From Ananas comosus (Eukaryota > Streptophyta > Magnoliopsida > Poales > Bromeliaceae): a stretch of 64,000 nucleotides of DNA. The translations under genes and the position numbers were made by a program. Of this stretch, positions 50,463 through 60,878 are shown piece after piece. Location: the NCBI RefSeq assembly GCF_001540865.1, contig NC_033625.1:6904023-6968022 (forward strand), written 5' to 3'. How positions within the stretch are numbered: position 1 is the stretch's first letter; each line of letters begins with the position of its first letter. The notes below the pieces were generated by a model, which saw only the letters and a list, made by a program, of their open reading frames with translations, had not been told where the DNA came from and searched no databases.

Positions 50463-50666
50463 GTGAGAATCAAATAATTCCATCAACTGCCGAACAGCAT
50501 AACATCAAACCAAGTCGATAATAGAATGCTGGCATTTAATACTTTTGATGAGCTTCATGATATTGACAAAGAAATTGTAGAATGCGGGCCTTTAATACTG
50601 TTGATGAGCTTCATGATATTGACAAAGAAATTGTTCGGCAGTTGATGGAATTATTTGATTCTCACC
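50463..50666. mobile_element. Possible Helitron-helicase N-region scrap in an inverted repeat
   Basis: GAGAATCAAATAATTCCATC at the left is the complement of GATGGAATTATTTGATTCTC at the right (arms of about 32 bp). Between them a 65-bp segment is tandemly repeated. It reads NTFDELHDIDKEIVECGP, and in the second copy NTVDELHDIDKEIVRQLMEL followed by FDSH. This resembles the region of plant Helitron proteins that precedes the LVKxFR motif; identification from so short a piece is tentative. Confidence 0.45.
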
Positions 50667-50689
50667 CACAAATTTAAATTAAGCCAAAT

Positions 50690-52115
50690 AAGCGACATTC
50701 AAAACAAAAATTTTAAATTTAAATTTTATTTATTTTTTTGTATGCGGTCCACGGCGGATCGCGCCCCTGCACCCCGCGCCCATTCCTGCTCGCCCGTGCC
50801 ACCCGCACACGCACCCGCTCGCCCGCCGGCGCCCGTGCACAAATTTAAATTAAATTTATTTTAATTTTAAATTTTTTTTTTGTATGTGGCCCAAAACATT
50901 CGGGTCCGCATCCGCGCCGGCTCGCGCCCCTGCGCCCGTATCCACTCCTGCTCGCCCGCGCCTGCTTGCGCAACCGCACATGCCCGCTCGCCCGCTCGCG
51001 CCCGCGCACAAATTTAAATTTTAAATTAAATTTTTTTTTTCTGTATGCATCCCAGGACACAAAAAAAAGTGTTAGAAAATAAAAAAGGGAAAATTTTAAT
51101 TTAATTTAAATTTGACATTCAAAAGAAAAATTTTAAATTTAATTTTTTTTTTTTTTGTATACGGTCCACAACACTCAGGCTCGCATCTACGGCGGATCAC
51201 GCCCCTGCGCCCGCGTCCATTCCCGCTCGCCCGTGCCCTCTCGCACCCGCACACGCACCCGCTCGCCTGCCGGCGCCCGCGCACAAATTTAAATTATAAA
51301 TTTAAATTAAATTTATTTTAATTTTATTTTTATATTTTTTTGTAGGTGGCCCAAAACACTCAGGTCCGCATCCGCGCCGGCTCGCGCCCCCGCACCCGCG
51401 TTAAATTTAAAATTTTTTTTTTTGTATGTGGCCCACTCCTGCTCGCCCGCGACCACTCGCGCAACTGCACATGCCCGCTCGCCCGCTCGCGCCCGTGCAC
51501 AAATTTAAATTTTAAATTTAAATTAAATTTTAAATTTTAAATTTTTTTTTCTATATGCATCCCAGGACACAAAAAAAAGTATTAGAAAATGAAAAAAGGA
51601 AAATTTAAATTTTAATTTTAAATTTAAATTTTTTTTTTTTTCTGTATGCATCCAGGACACAAAAAAAAAAGTGCTAGAAAGAAAAAAAGGGCAAAAAAGA
51701 AGCAAGAGAGAGAGAGAGGAGTGGGCCACAGGAAAAAAAAAAAAAAAAAGAAAAGAAAAAAAACCCAAAATAAGCCGCGCGCGGGCTCGCATCCGAGCCG
51801 TCTCTGGGGCGGCGGCTCGCCCGTGCGCCGGCGCCGCTCACGCTCAACGCCCGCTCGCGCTCGCTCGCGCCGCGGCACGCACGCTGCACGCCGCTCGCCC
51901 GCCAGCGCCATCACCCTCGCCGCCCGCGTCGGCTTGCCGCCGCGCCGCTCGCCCGCCTCCCCGCTGCGCAGATTGCGGAGGGCCTGCCGTCCCCCTTTAG
52001 GATTCCGAGCGCCAGCCCGCGCCGTGCGCGCCTCGGCGCGGCCACCCCGCGCCGGCTCGCGCCCGCCCCCGCTCGCGGAAAACGCGGAGGAGGCTGCCGT
52101 ACCCTTTAGGATCCC
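50690..52115. repeat. Modular AT/GC repeat, second block
   Basis: At least five units, each an A/T-only arm, a T run, GTATGYGGYCCA and a GC-rich arm (GCGCCGGCTCGCGCCCCTGC). Units begin near 50735, 50880, 51160, 51340 and 51415. A short variant (CTGTATGCATCCCAGGACAC) lies between some. The last part (51680-52115) is strongly GC-rich and matches 38150-38370. Confidence 0.7.
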
Positions 52116-52129
52116 CGATTCAAAAGTTA

Positions 52130-52655
52130 TATAGATGGATGTCTCTGTATTATCAAGTCGTTTTCGATGCTCAGATTTTCAAATCGATGATCAGCTCCGT
52201 CAGATTTGATCTAAAGTATTTAAAATACCTAAGAAATAAATGTTATAATTTTTTGATATAATTAACCTGGTGATCGAAATGACTCAAAATCAACAGCTGA
52301 AAATAAAATTTTACAGAAAAATAATGATATGGCACTAAAATTTTAGATCAAAAATTTTGATCTTGCTTTATGTGGTATAAAAAATTGTGTACCAAAATTT
52401 TATATGATTTGTATAATTTTGCATCGTTAAACTTGTAAAAGACTCACCACGACCATTAAAATAATTAATTTTGGGCCCCTTCAATTACTAGATAAATAAT
52501 ATCGAAAAATTACAAAATTTTTTTGCTAGTTTAAATACTGCCAATCAAGTTTTAATGAGGCAGATCGTTGATTCGAAAGCTCTAATATTAAAAGCAACTT
52601 AATAGTACGAAAATCATCGTGTTTCTAAAAATAAACAAGCCTAGTTTTGGACTGA
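52130..52655. mobile_element. Diverged family B-like element
   Basis: TTTTCGATGCTCAGATTTTC, then AAATCGATGATCAGCTCCGT at the left, is an imperfect complement of GCAGATCGTTGATTCGAAAG at the right. The layout matches 10484-11026 and 36868-37407. Ends are eroded and no target duplication is seen. Confidence 0.55.
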
Positions 52656-52742
52656 AATGTTATATATATGAAAAAAGCATTACACTTTTCAAAGGAAGTG
52701 GCTTAATTAATTATTATTACAAATTATTACAAATAATATTTA

Positions 52743-53134
52743 GGGAAAACTTCAAAAATCCCCTGTGGTTTCACACTTTATCATTTTAGTATCATGCGGT
52801 TTAAAGTATATCAAATTAGTACCATATGGTTTCGCATTTTCTTACTTTAGTACTTGGCTGTGGTTTAAAGTGTATCAAGTTAGTACCCTGTGATTTTATT
52901 TTTGTATCACGTTAGTATCCTGTGGTTTTATTTTTGTATCAAGTTAGTACCATTTGATTTTATTTTTCTCTTAATGAAATATTAAACTACAGGATACTAA
53001 AGTGAAAAAGTACGAAACCACAGGGTACTAACTTGATACACTTTAAACACCGGGTACTAACTTGATACACTTTAAATCATAGGGTACTAAAGTAAGAAAG
53101 AGTGAAACTATTAGGAGGTATTTGAAGTTTTCCC
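52743..53134. mobile_element. MITE, family D, 392 bp
   Basis: Ends GGGAAAACTTCAAAAATCCC and TATTTGAAGTTTTCCC are inverted and flanked by the 9-bp duplication TAATATTTA (52734-52742 and 53135-53143), so it is Mutator-like. The interior is built of TTAGTACCCTGTG-type repeats, direct then inverted. Confidence 0.85.
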
Positions 53135-53143
53135 TAATATTTA

Positions 53144-53993
53144 TAATCATTTTTAACTTTATCACCCCCCAACCAAAGTCAACATTTCCTATCCCACTGC
53201 AACCCTCTTAACTCTGTATTCACACTTGTCCAAACAATTCATCCCCCTTTCCCACTAGTTCAATAAATGATTTTTTTTTATTAATATACATAAAAAATTT
53301 ATTATGATAATAATAAAAATAGTCAGTTAAAAAATTTATTTATAAAATTAAACTGGTAATTCATTCACTAATTTTTCTCAAAATAGTAAAATTACTTTGG
53401 TGTTTAATACTATATTTTTTCAGAATTTAAATATAAAAAATATGTACAATATAAAATTAGATAAAAACAAAAAAAATATTCATCGTTTGAAATTAACTTT
53501 ACAAATAAAAATTTTAAGTATCTATTTTATAATTATAAAGTTTATTAGATTTAATAGTCCGAAAAAAAACCTTCAATAAATTCTATTACTAATTTGTCCT
53601 TACTCTAGCACAAAAATTTAAAGGGATATTTGTTTATATACTTATCAAAACTTCTTAAATATTTTATTTATTTATTTTTTATTTCAAATATATCTCTGAT
53701 ATACTTCTCTATTATTCAAAAATATTTCTGTTGTTAGTGTCCGTTAAGTTATCTCGGATTAAACCGGAATTGTATTTCTATCGTAGCTAAAAAATAACGA
53801 AAATATTTATTTCGTCCTTAACTTAAGGACAAATAAAAAAAGTTGATGATGGTAGAAGAATATATTTGAAAAGATAAAAAGTTTTGCTCCTAACTTAAGG
53901 GTAAATAAGAAAAATTGGTGATGGTAAAAGGGTATTTTTGAAAGGGTAAAATAATAATTTTACAGATAATGGCTGTTTCTAATAATTCACTTA
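53144..53993. other. AT-rich spacer, no gene seen
   Basis: A short direct repeat, GTAAATAAGAAAAATTGGTGATGG versus AAATAAAAAAAGTTGATGATGG, lies near 53830 and 53910. Nothing else was recognised. Confidence 0.55.
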
Positions 53994-54471
53994 GGGACCG
54001 TTTGTTTAGAAATAATTATAAATAAATGCAGTGTAGTTAGAGATGCATGAAGTTGAAAATACAGCAGTTACAACTTACAACTGCATATATCTTGTTTGGT
54101 TGGATGTAGTAGAAAACGCTGCAAGTATAAATAATTTGTTTAATTGCATGCAGTTGAAAAATAAATTTTAAATTTTATTATTTATATATATATGATGGTG
54201 AGATTACCTCCAATGTAAAAAAGAAAAATAATTTTTGTTTAAAAAATAATTAAGCAGATAAGCATACCTTTTATCTAATGTTACTCTCTTCAACTATAGC
54301 AGTTTGAACTGCAGTCAATTTGGGCGTAGTTCGAATTACTGCAGTTGAGCCTCCTCCTACAGTTTCTATTATAGCAGTTAGAGTTAAATACATCAGATCA
54401 AACATTGAATTTGTATTTGTATACAGTTACAAGTGTAGTGTAGTTGCAACTACATATAACTAAACAGTCCC
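53994..54471. mobile_element. Tourist-like (PIF/Harbinger) MITE, 478 bp
   Basis: Ends GGGACCGTTTGTTTAG and CTAAACAGTCCC are inverted and flanked by TTA (53991-53993 and 54472-54474). The interior has repeated GCAGTTGMA words. No coding capacity. Confidence 0.8.
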
Positions 54472-54747
54472 TTACAGATTTTAACTTTAGAGCTATATTT
54501 GAAAAGCTTTGGGATTTTAAAAAAAGTAATTTTAATATTAGTTTTTTAGAAAGGGTAAATAAAAAAGTCGGTAACTTTAGAAAGAGTTTATAAAGATTTG
54601 CTCCAAATTTAAAAGTAGAAAAGTTTGAAAAGAATTAAATAATTTTTTAAAGAAAAAAACAAAGTAAGAACAACAACTGAGGCTCCAAACCCATCCCCCC
54701 ATTTCCTCGTGCCACACTGCGCTCTTCCTCTGGACCCTCTCTCTGCG

Positions 54748-54750
<3 letters not shown>

Positions 54751-54799
<49 letters not shown>

Positions 54800-54800
54800 N

Positions 54801-54841
<41 letters not shown>
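54751..54841. repeat. GA microsatellite upstream of the PHD gene
   Basis: About 45 GA units, broken by one AAAG and an N. It lies near the likely transcription start of the PHD-finger gene. GA tracts in plant promoters and leaders can bind BPC/GAGA factors; function here is inferred. Confidence 0.85.
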
Positions 54842-54844
<3 letters not shown>

Positions 54845-55065
54845 AGGGTTAAAGGGGAGAGGGTGTGGGAGAGAGTGCGAAAGGCGCCTCCTTTTTCCTC
54901 GCCTCGTTCGTGTCGAAACCCTCGGAGGGGCTCTTTTTCCCGGCGGCGGAGGCGGCGGTGGCGGAGGAGGCGCGGGAGACTCGGATCTGTGGCCCCCGAT
55001 CACCGCCCCAGATGAGTTCCTCCCCTGGCGATCGCCAATCCTAGGTTTTTCTCCGCATTTTCTTT

Positions 55066-55350
55066 GATTCTCAGGGGGTTTCGATCGGTTTCCGGCCTAA
55101 ATTTGGGGTTTTGAGGCGATTAGGCGCCGGAATTTGGGTCTTTGTGTGGCGGCGGTAGCGGATTTTGAGCTCCTTGCTTGTTTAGGGTTCCTCTAGCCCT
55201 CACCATTCTTAGCCCTTTCTCTGCATTTTCGTTGATTCTGAGGGTTCTCGATAGGTTTCCGGCTTACATTTGGGGTTTTGAGGCGATTAGACGCCGGAAT
55301 TTGGGTTTTTGTGTGGCGGTGGTAGTGGATTTTGAGCTCCTTTTGTGGTT
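55066..55350 (+). repeat. Tandem 167-bp duplication in the leader of the PHD gene
   Basis: TTTGGGGTTTTGAGGCGATTA begins at 55102 and again at 55269, each followed by GCCGGAATTTGGG and TGTGTGGCGGYGGTAG, ending TTTTGAGCTCCTT. The copies differ at only a few bases. The region lies before the start codon and is likely leader exon or leader intron. Confidence 0.85.
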
Positions 55351-55827
55351 AGGGTTTGGGGGATCTTGTTAGAATTTGTTGTTTGGGATCAGGAGTTCCT
55401 TTTTTTTTTTTTTCTGTTTTATGTTGCGTTCTTAATTATGGATGTGATGCGATCATGGTCTCTAGAGATTAGGTTTTTCCTGGGCGGGCTAAGGTTAGTT
55501 GATGTGTTTGAAGGTATGTAGGTTAATTGTTTCTTCTGATCTTCTTCCTTTGAACGTTGGGTAGGTTTTTGCAAATGCTGGGTTCAAATTCAATGCATTT
55601 AGGTGCTTTTCTCTATAAAGATCTCATCTTTTCTTTTCTTTTTTGGAATTAGGGCTTAGGGCTCTCTAATTGACAATTTGGGAATTTTGAGGCTTCTTGT
55701 AGTGTTTCTGTTCCATTCATTGGTGAATCTTAAGCCAGAGGACTGAGGGCTTAGTTGATAACATTTTCTATGAGCTTGGTTCCCTTCTAAATTTGGCATT
55801 TTTTTGTTGACAAAAGTGGTTCTAAAA

Positions 55828-58800
55828 ATGGCGGGAGAAACATCGAAGAATGAACAGGGTTTGGAGGAGGAGACTACAATGCGGATGCTGTTTGGGGAAG
55901 AATTTATGGGCATGGCCGACGATCGATTTGAGGGATCAAAGGCGGAGCATGATATATTTATGGATGTCTTTAATGGAAATGGCCCTGATGGTGGAAGCAA
56001 TTGTAATGATGTTTCGAGGACCATGAACTCTGGCTCGATTCCCTCGAGCCACTCTTCTATGGAAGATCCATTTTGTGAATCTTCTGAACCCGCAAAGATG
56101 AGTTCCGGAGAACAAAGCGGATCGAAATTACTTCTGGAGAGCTCTCCTTGTTTCAGATTGGATGCTCAAAATGGAAAGGAGAATAAGATGGAAGTATCAC
56201 CGGTTAGTCAATTAAATTACCGGAATAGGGAGAATGGCAATTGCATGCTTGGTACTAACGATTCCTTAGTTGAGTTAAATGCATCAAAGGTTGCTACAAA
56301 TGCTCTCATGCAAGATGCTTTCGATGCTCATCAATTTACGGTCGAGGCCTACTCACAGGGCATTTTATCGATTTACCATCTATCAAATGAACAACTAGAA
56401 ATAGATGGTAAAACGGATTATGATGATAAAGTGGCCTTAGATTGTAATATTACAAGACAAGACACAGGATATGGTGGGAAAGTTGGTGAAACTAATTCTT
56501 GTATGTTAGAAAATAGCTTTGCTGCTCTGCAATTGCCTTCTTCCCCTCTAGAAACCCCCTTGGCCATTACAAGCATGGAGCAAAGTGTGAAAGGATTTAG
56601 TATAAGGAGCATTGATTCAATTAATGGTGCTTCAATGAAGTCCATTAATAGGGACCTTCCTGAACTTCTACGTAATTATGCACAGGAGCTTCTTAAGGAT
56701 TCAGGTTGGAGGATTGATCCTCGTGTGCGGAGCGACAGGGCTAAACTGGCTTCATATTTCACGGCACCTGAGAGAGCGTTTGTTGTTACTTCTCTCTCCC
56801 ATGCTTGGAAATCATGTGGGCATATATTATATCAGAGCTCTCCAAATTCTGAGAGAGATGACATGGGGAGAGTTTGGAAAGATATACATACATTTTGGGG
56901 TGATCTTATGGATACAATTGCTTACATCGAGAAGAAGATTAAAGAGCCTGAAAATTTTCTCTCTCTGTGGGACAGATGGCAACTTCTTGATCCTTTCATG
57001 GCCGTGGTGTGCATTAATAAGAAAGTTGGTGTTCTTCGAGCAGGGAAGACTCTTAGAGCTGTTAATAGTGACACTTTTGTTCTCAGCGAGAAAAGCAACA
57101 TGATATTGGGTGGTAAGAATAGTGAGGATAGAGTTGATGATTCTCTGATTTCAACTATTCTACCAACCCAAGAGCTCAAGTCTGAGCCTGGTAAAGAAGA
57201 AGGTTTACAACATTTGCATGATTCAAAGAAGAAGCGCCAATGTAGGCATATAAAAAAGAAACTTTGTTACTGTGGAGAGAAGCATTCAGAACTGACAAAA
57301 CAAGAAACTTCTGTGCATGAACTCTGTATCCAAGCATCTGATCGAGAATCAAACCATGCTCAATTATCAGTTTGTAGTATATCTTGTGCTATTCAACAAA
57401 GTGGGCGGAAGCCCTTCTATTTTAATGAGAAAGTGGGTCTTCTTCATAATAAAGCTTCCCTGGATGACTTTCATGTGGATGGACTTGGGCAAGAAGGTGC
57501 TTCTGCTTGTCTCAGGGATGATGGGTTCAGAGAAGATCTTCTTGCTAATGAGACTACTGCTAATGCCCTAATAGGATTTGATGAGACCCTCAGATTGAAA
57601 TCTTCAATTTATGAGGAAAATTTTAGCAAAGGGGTTCTTGTTTCTGACATAGATAGTAATGTTACAGCTGACGACGAGAGAGGTATATTTTTTGAAGAGA
57701 AGTTGGCGAATAGTTCTGTCAAAAGGGCACGTAAGAAGTCTAAGAAGATATCAGAAATTGAAGCAACTGGATTAAATGGGGTATGTGGTGGAAACTGCAT
57801 TCAAATATCTGGTAATTATACGGACATGAATATTGATGATCCTCTTGGACTCACTTGCAATTCCAATATTGTAACATCCGAATCAACTTTTAAAGCTGTG
57901 AAGAAACCAAAGCTTCTGGAAAATCACCATGCCCTTGAATGCGACACAAATGGGTCAAATGCGAAAAGATTAAAGTCTATCAGCAAATTCCATCCAAATG
58001 CGCCATTTTTGTTGAAGGACCAGTTTAAAGATGCTGCTTCTGAAGAGTCGCTGGTTGTTTCAGATGACAGCTGTATTCCGACAGAAGAACAAAGCAGCAG
58101 AAAGGTGACCAAGACAAAGAAATCTAAGAATTGGAAGGAAAACGGACGGAAAAGGCCGCGCGGGTTGCATATCTATGATGACGACCTTTTGATTACTGCC
58201 ATTATAAAAAACAAAGATTTTACCTCCTGTAGCAAATTTACTTCGAATTCAGGGTATTCTGAACTGAAAACATTTAGAAAGCTTAAAACCAAGAAAAAGA
58301 AAGGCTGTCAGTTGCTCTTGCGAACCCCTGGAAAAGGTGGCAAAAACTCCTTGGATGGAAAAAGGTTAATTTTAGGAAGGAAAACTGTATTGTGTTGGTT
58401 GATTGCGAGGGGGGTCATATCTTTAAAAGATGTTGTTCAGTACCGGGATCTGAAGAACAATGAGGTGGTCAAGGATGGATGGGTTACTGTTAATGGGGTT
58501 CTTTGTAACTGCTGCACCAAGGTCTTATCTGTGTCTGAATTTAAAGCTCACGCAGATGCTAAGATGCAAAAGTCCTCCTTGAATCTCTTTTTGCAGTCTG
58601 GTAAATCTTACACTCTGTGCCAACTTGAGGCTTGGTCGGCTGAATACAGGGCTAGGAAAAGCAATACACAAATTGCGGAAATTGAGGGGTTGGATGATCA
58701 AAATGATGATACTTGTGGGCTTTGTGGTGATGGTGGTGAGTTAATATGCTGTGATAGTTGCCCATCCACTTACCACCAGGATTGCTTGCTTTCACAGGTA

Positions 58801-60878
58801 TTTGCATTTCTTGTTTGTTTGTTATTATCTAGTCCAACTATTTTAAGTGATTGTACTCATGAGTAAGAAAACTGGTGGCCTATTTTGATTCCTGCATAAT
58901 CCTATTATTTTCTGTAGAATTAAGGTATATACCTTGCTTTATCCTAATGTAGGATACTATGTAATTAACTCGTGGAGCTTTTACGTAAAGCTAAACCAGT
59001 AAACTTTAGAAGTAAAGGGCATTTTCTGGTAATTTATCAGTTTATACAGTGACAGTTATTACAGTATGTGGCAACAGATGCCTGTACTTCATAATTTTTT
59101 GTGTTGCATATCAGGAAAGCAGATCCAATTTCTCAGTTCCGAATCTGATTGGTTCTGTTCTTTGGTATCTTATTGCATTTGGATCGCTTTCCATACGTCT
59201 GTTAATCCAACCCAATTGAAGCTGCATCTCTCTATCTCCCCCCTCCCCTCCAACCACCACAACCCTCCCTGCCTCCCTCGCCCCCCGATTTTTATGCCTT
59301 CATCTTTTGGATGTCATAGATGCTTTAAATGGTCTATGTGCAAAGTTGGGACTACTTAATATCACCACTACAACTACAAAGCTTATGGCATTTGCAGTGC
59401 TGTCTTGTTGGACTCAATTTTTTTAAGCTAGGTACAAGTTTTCTTGTTTGTAGTTCAAAAGTAGAATTATATATAATTTATGCTTGTTTAGTTATGTCGT
59501 CAGTTTGCGTGCATGATGCTTTATTGTTAGTTTGTAACCTAGTATCTATTCTCGTACAAGTCCTTTTGTCCTATTTTTAAGTGTTTACTATGTTAGCTTT
59601 TGCTAGTGTTGCTATAAGATGGAATTTTTCTCTGATGCTTCATTTCTGGGTAAAAATGCACCATAGGTCCTCAAACTTCCTGCAAATTTTTACTTTAAAC
59701 CCTAAATGTTTCAATTGTCATAACTGGGCTCATATCCTTTTATTTTGTTCCAAGCTTATCTTTTTGTTTGTATTCCTCCATTTGATTAGACAAAGTATTA
59801 TGCAATTTATTTCTAACTGCTACATAAGCAATTTTCGTACTTCTTAGATGTCGGGTGTCTTAATCCAGTTTAATTGAGAAATTTGATGAAATGGGTACAA
59901 TCGTGAAAAAAAATGCTAAGGTTGCAACAAGACGTATCAAAGAAATTTATTTTGCGGCAAGATTACCTACTCAGGTTAAAATTTACATGAGATGTTGTTA
60001 GTCAAAGTTATTTATGTGATTTGTTATCCAACTGTTACATTAGTGACTTCTGGAATTCTAATATGGCAACTACATGGAAATTTTGATCCATTTTAACTGA
60101 GAAATTTGATAGCAAGGTACAATCGGGACAAAATGCAAACATTGGAACCGAACCATATCAATTGAAAGGTTGGGGACCTGACTAGAATTTCATAAAATGG
60201 TTAGGTACCCCTGGCGTGCTCTTTCTGTTGTATCAGTTAATTATGTTTTCGTAGATGTGCTCTGTTTTTTCATGGTTACTGTTACTTGATCTTTCTGCAA
60301 ATATGTTTATTAGTAATTAAGTTCAGTCACTTGACATAACTGAACTGTAATTAAGATCAGACGCTAGTCGTTACTCAACCAAAGCTGTTGTGAAATAATT
60401 CGAGAATTTGGTTAAGCTGAGCATGTCTCTCCGTTTCCTTTCAGGAGCTTCCAGAAGGTAATTGGTATTGCCACAATTGTATATGTCGGAGTTGTGGAGT
60501 TCCTGTTTACGGAGAAGAGGCATCGACTTCCTCGACCATTTTAAAATGTTCACAGTGTGAACAAAAATGTAACTTGCCTGACCCTTGGCTTTTATTTATT
60601 TGATCTCAATGTTGTTACCATTTTGCATGTGTGCTTGTGTATTTGTAATTGTAAAACCCCAACCCCTCTTCCCTTTACCCCTACATGTATATTGCCGTTT
60701 CCTTTCTTGCAGCATATTAAAACATATAAATGCTTCATGTAAATATGATAGAATCTCTTATTTTCACTTTTTCTTTCCCCTTGTCATTGCAGACCATGAG
60801 ACTTGCCATAAGGACCACATCACATGTGATGGGGATGTGGGATCTGATACATGGTTCTGTGGGAGAAATTGTCTAGAG
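55828..60878 (+). CDS. IDM1-like PHD-finger chromatin regulator, 5' part (gene continues to the right)
   Basis: Proteins of this group (IDM1/ROS4 type) combine a TDBD, a PHD finger and usually a GNAT acetyltransferase domain, and act in the nucleus. Exon 1 (55828-58797) codes for 990 residues; the ATG was chosen because MAGETSKN begins the frame and only non-ATG codons precede it. Residues about 275-400 form a conserved N-terminal region (DPRVRSDRAKLASYF, LWDRWQLLDPFMAVVCINKK). Basic NLS-like stretches lie near 465 and 760. The TDBD spans about 848-915 (GRKTVLCWLIARGVI, DGWVTVNGVLCNCC). The PHD starts at Cys963 (CGLCGDGGELICCDSCPSTY) and continues in exon 2 (60445-60568, WYCHNCICRSCGVPVYG) and exon 3 (60793-60878, YHETCHKDHITCDG). 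Phases agree. I saw no later exon before 64000, so a GNAT domain, if present, is outside. Confidence 0.9.
58798..60444 (+). other. Intron between PHD exons 1 and 2
   Basis: GT donor at 58798 and AG acceptor at 60444, splitting the PHD finger. Two related phrases (GAGAAATTTGATGAAATGGGTACAATCG and GAGAAATTTGATAGCAAGGTACAATCG, at about 59876 and 60098) suggest an old repeat. No separate gene. Confidence 0.8.

Noticed and set aside
51624..52134. Arg/Ala/Pro-rich frames up to 162 aa
   Set aside because: Composition-driven frames in a GC-rich repeat, overlapping on both strands and in several frames.
54647..55003. Pro/Leu/Ser-rich 118-aa frame on the minus strand
   Set aside because: It spans the GA microsatellite and an N base in the leader of the PHD gene.
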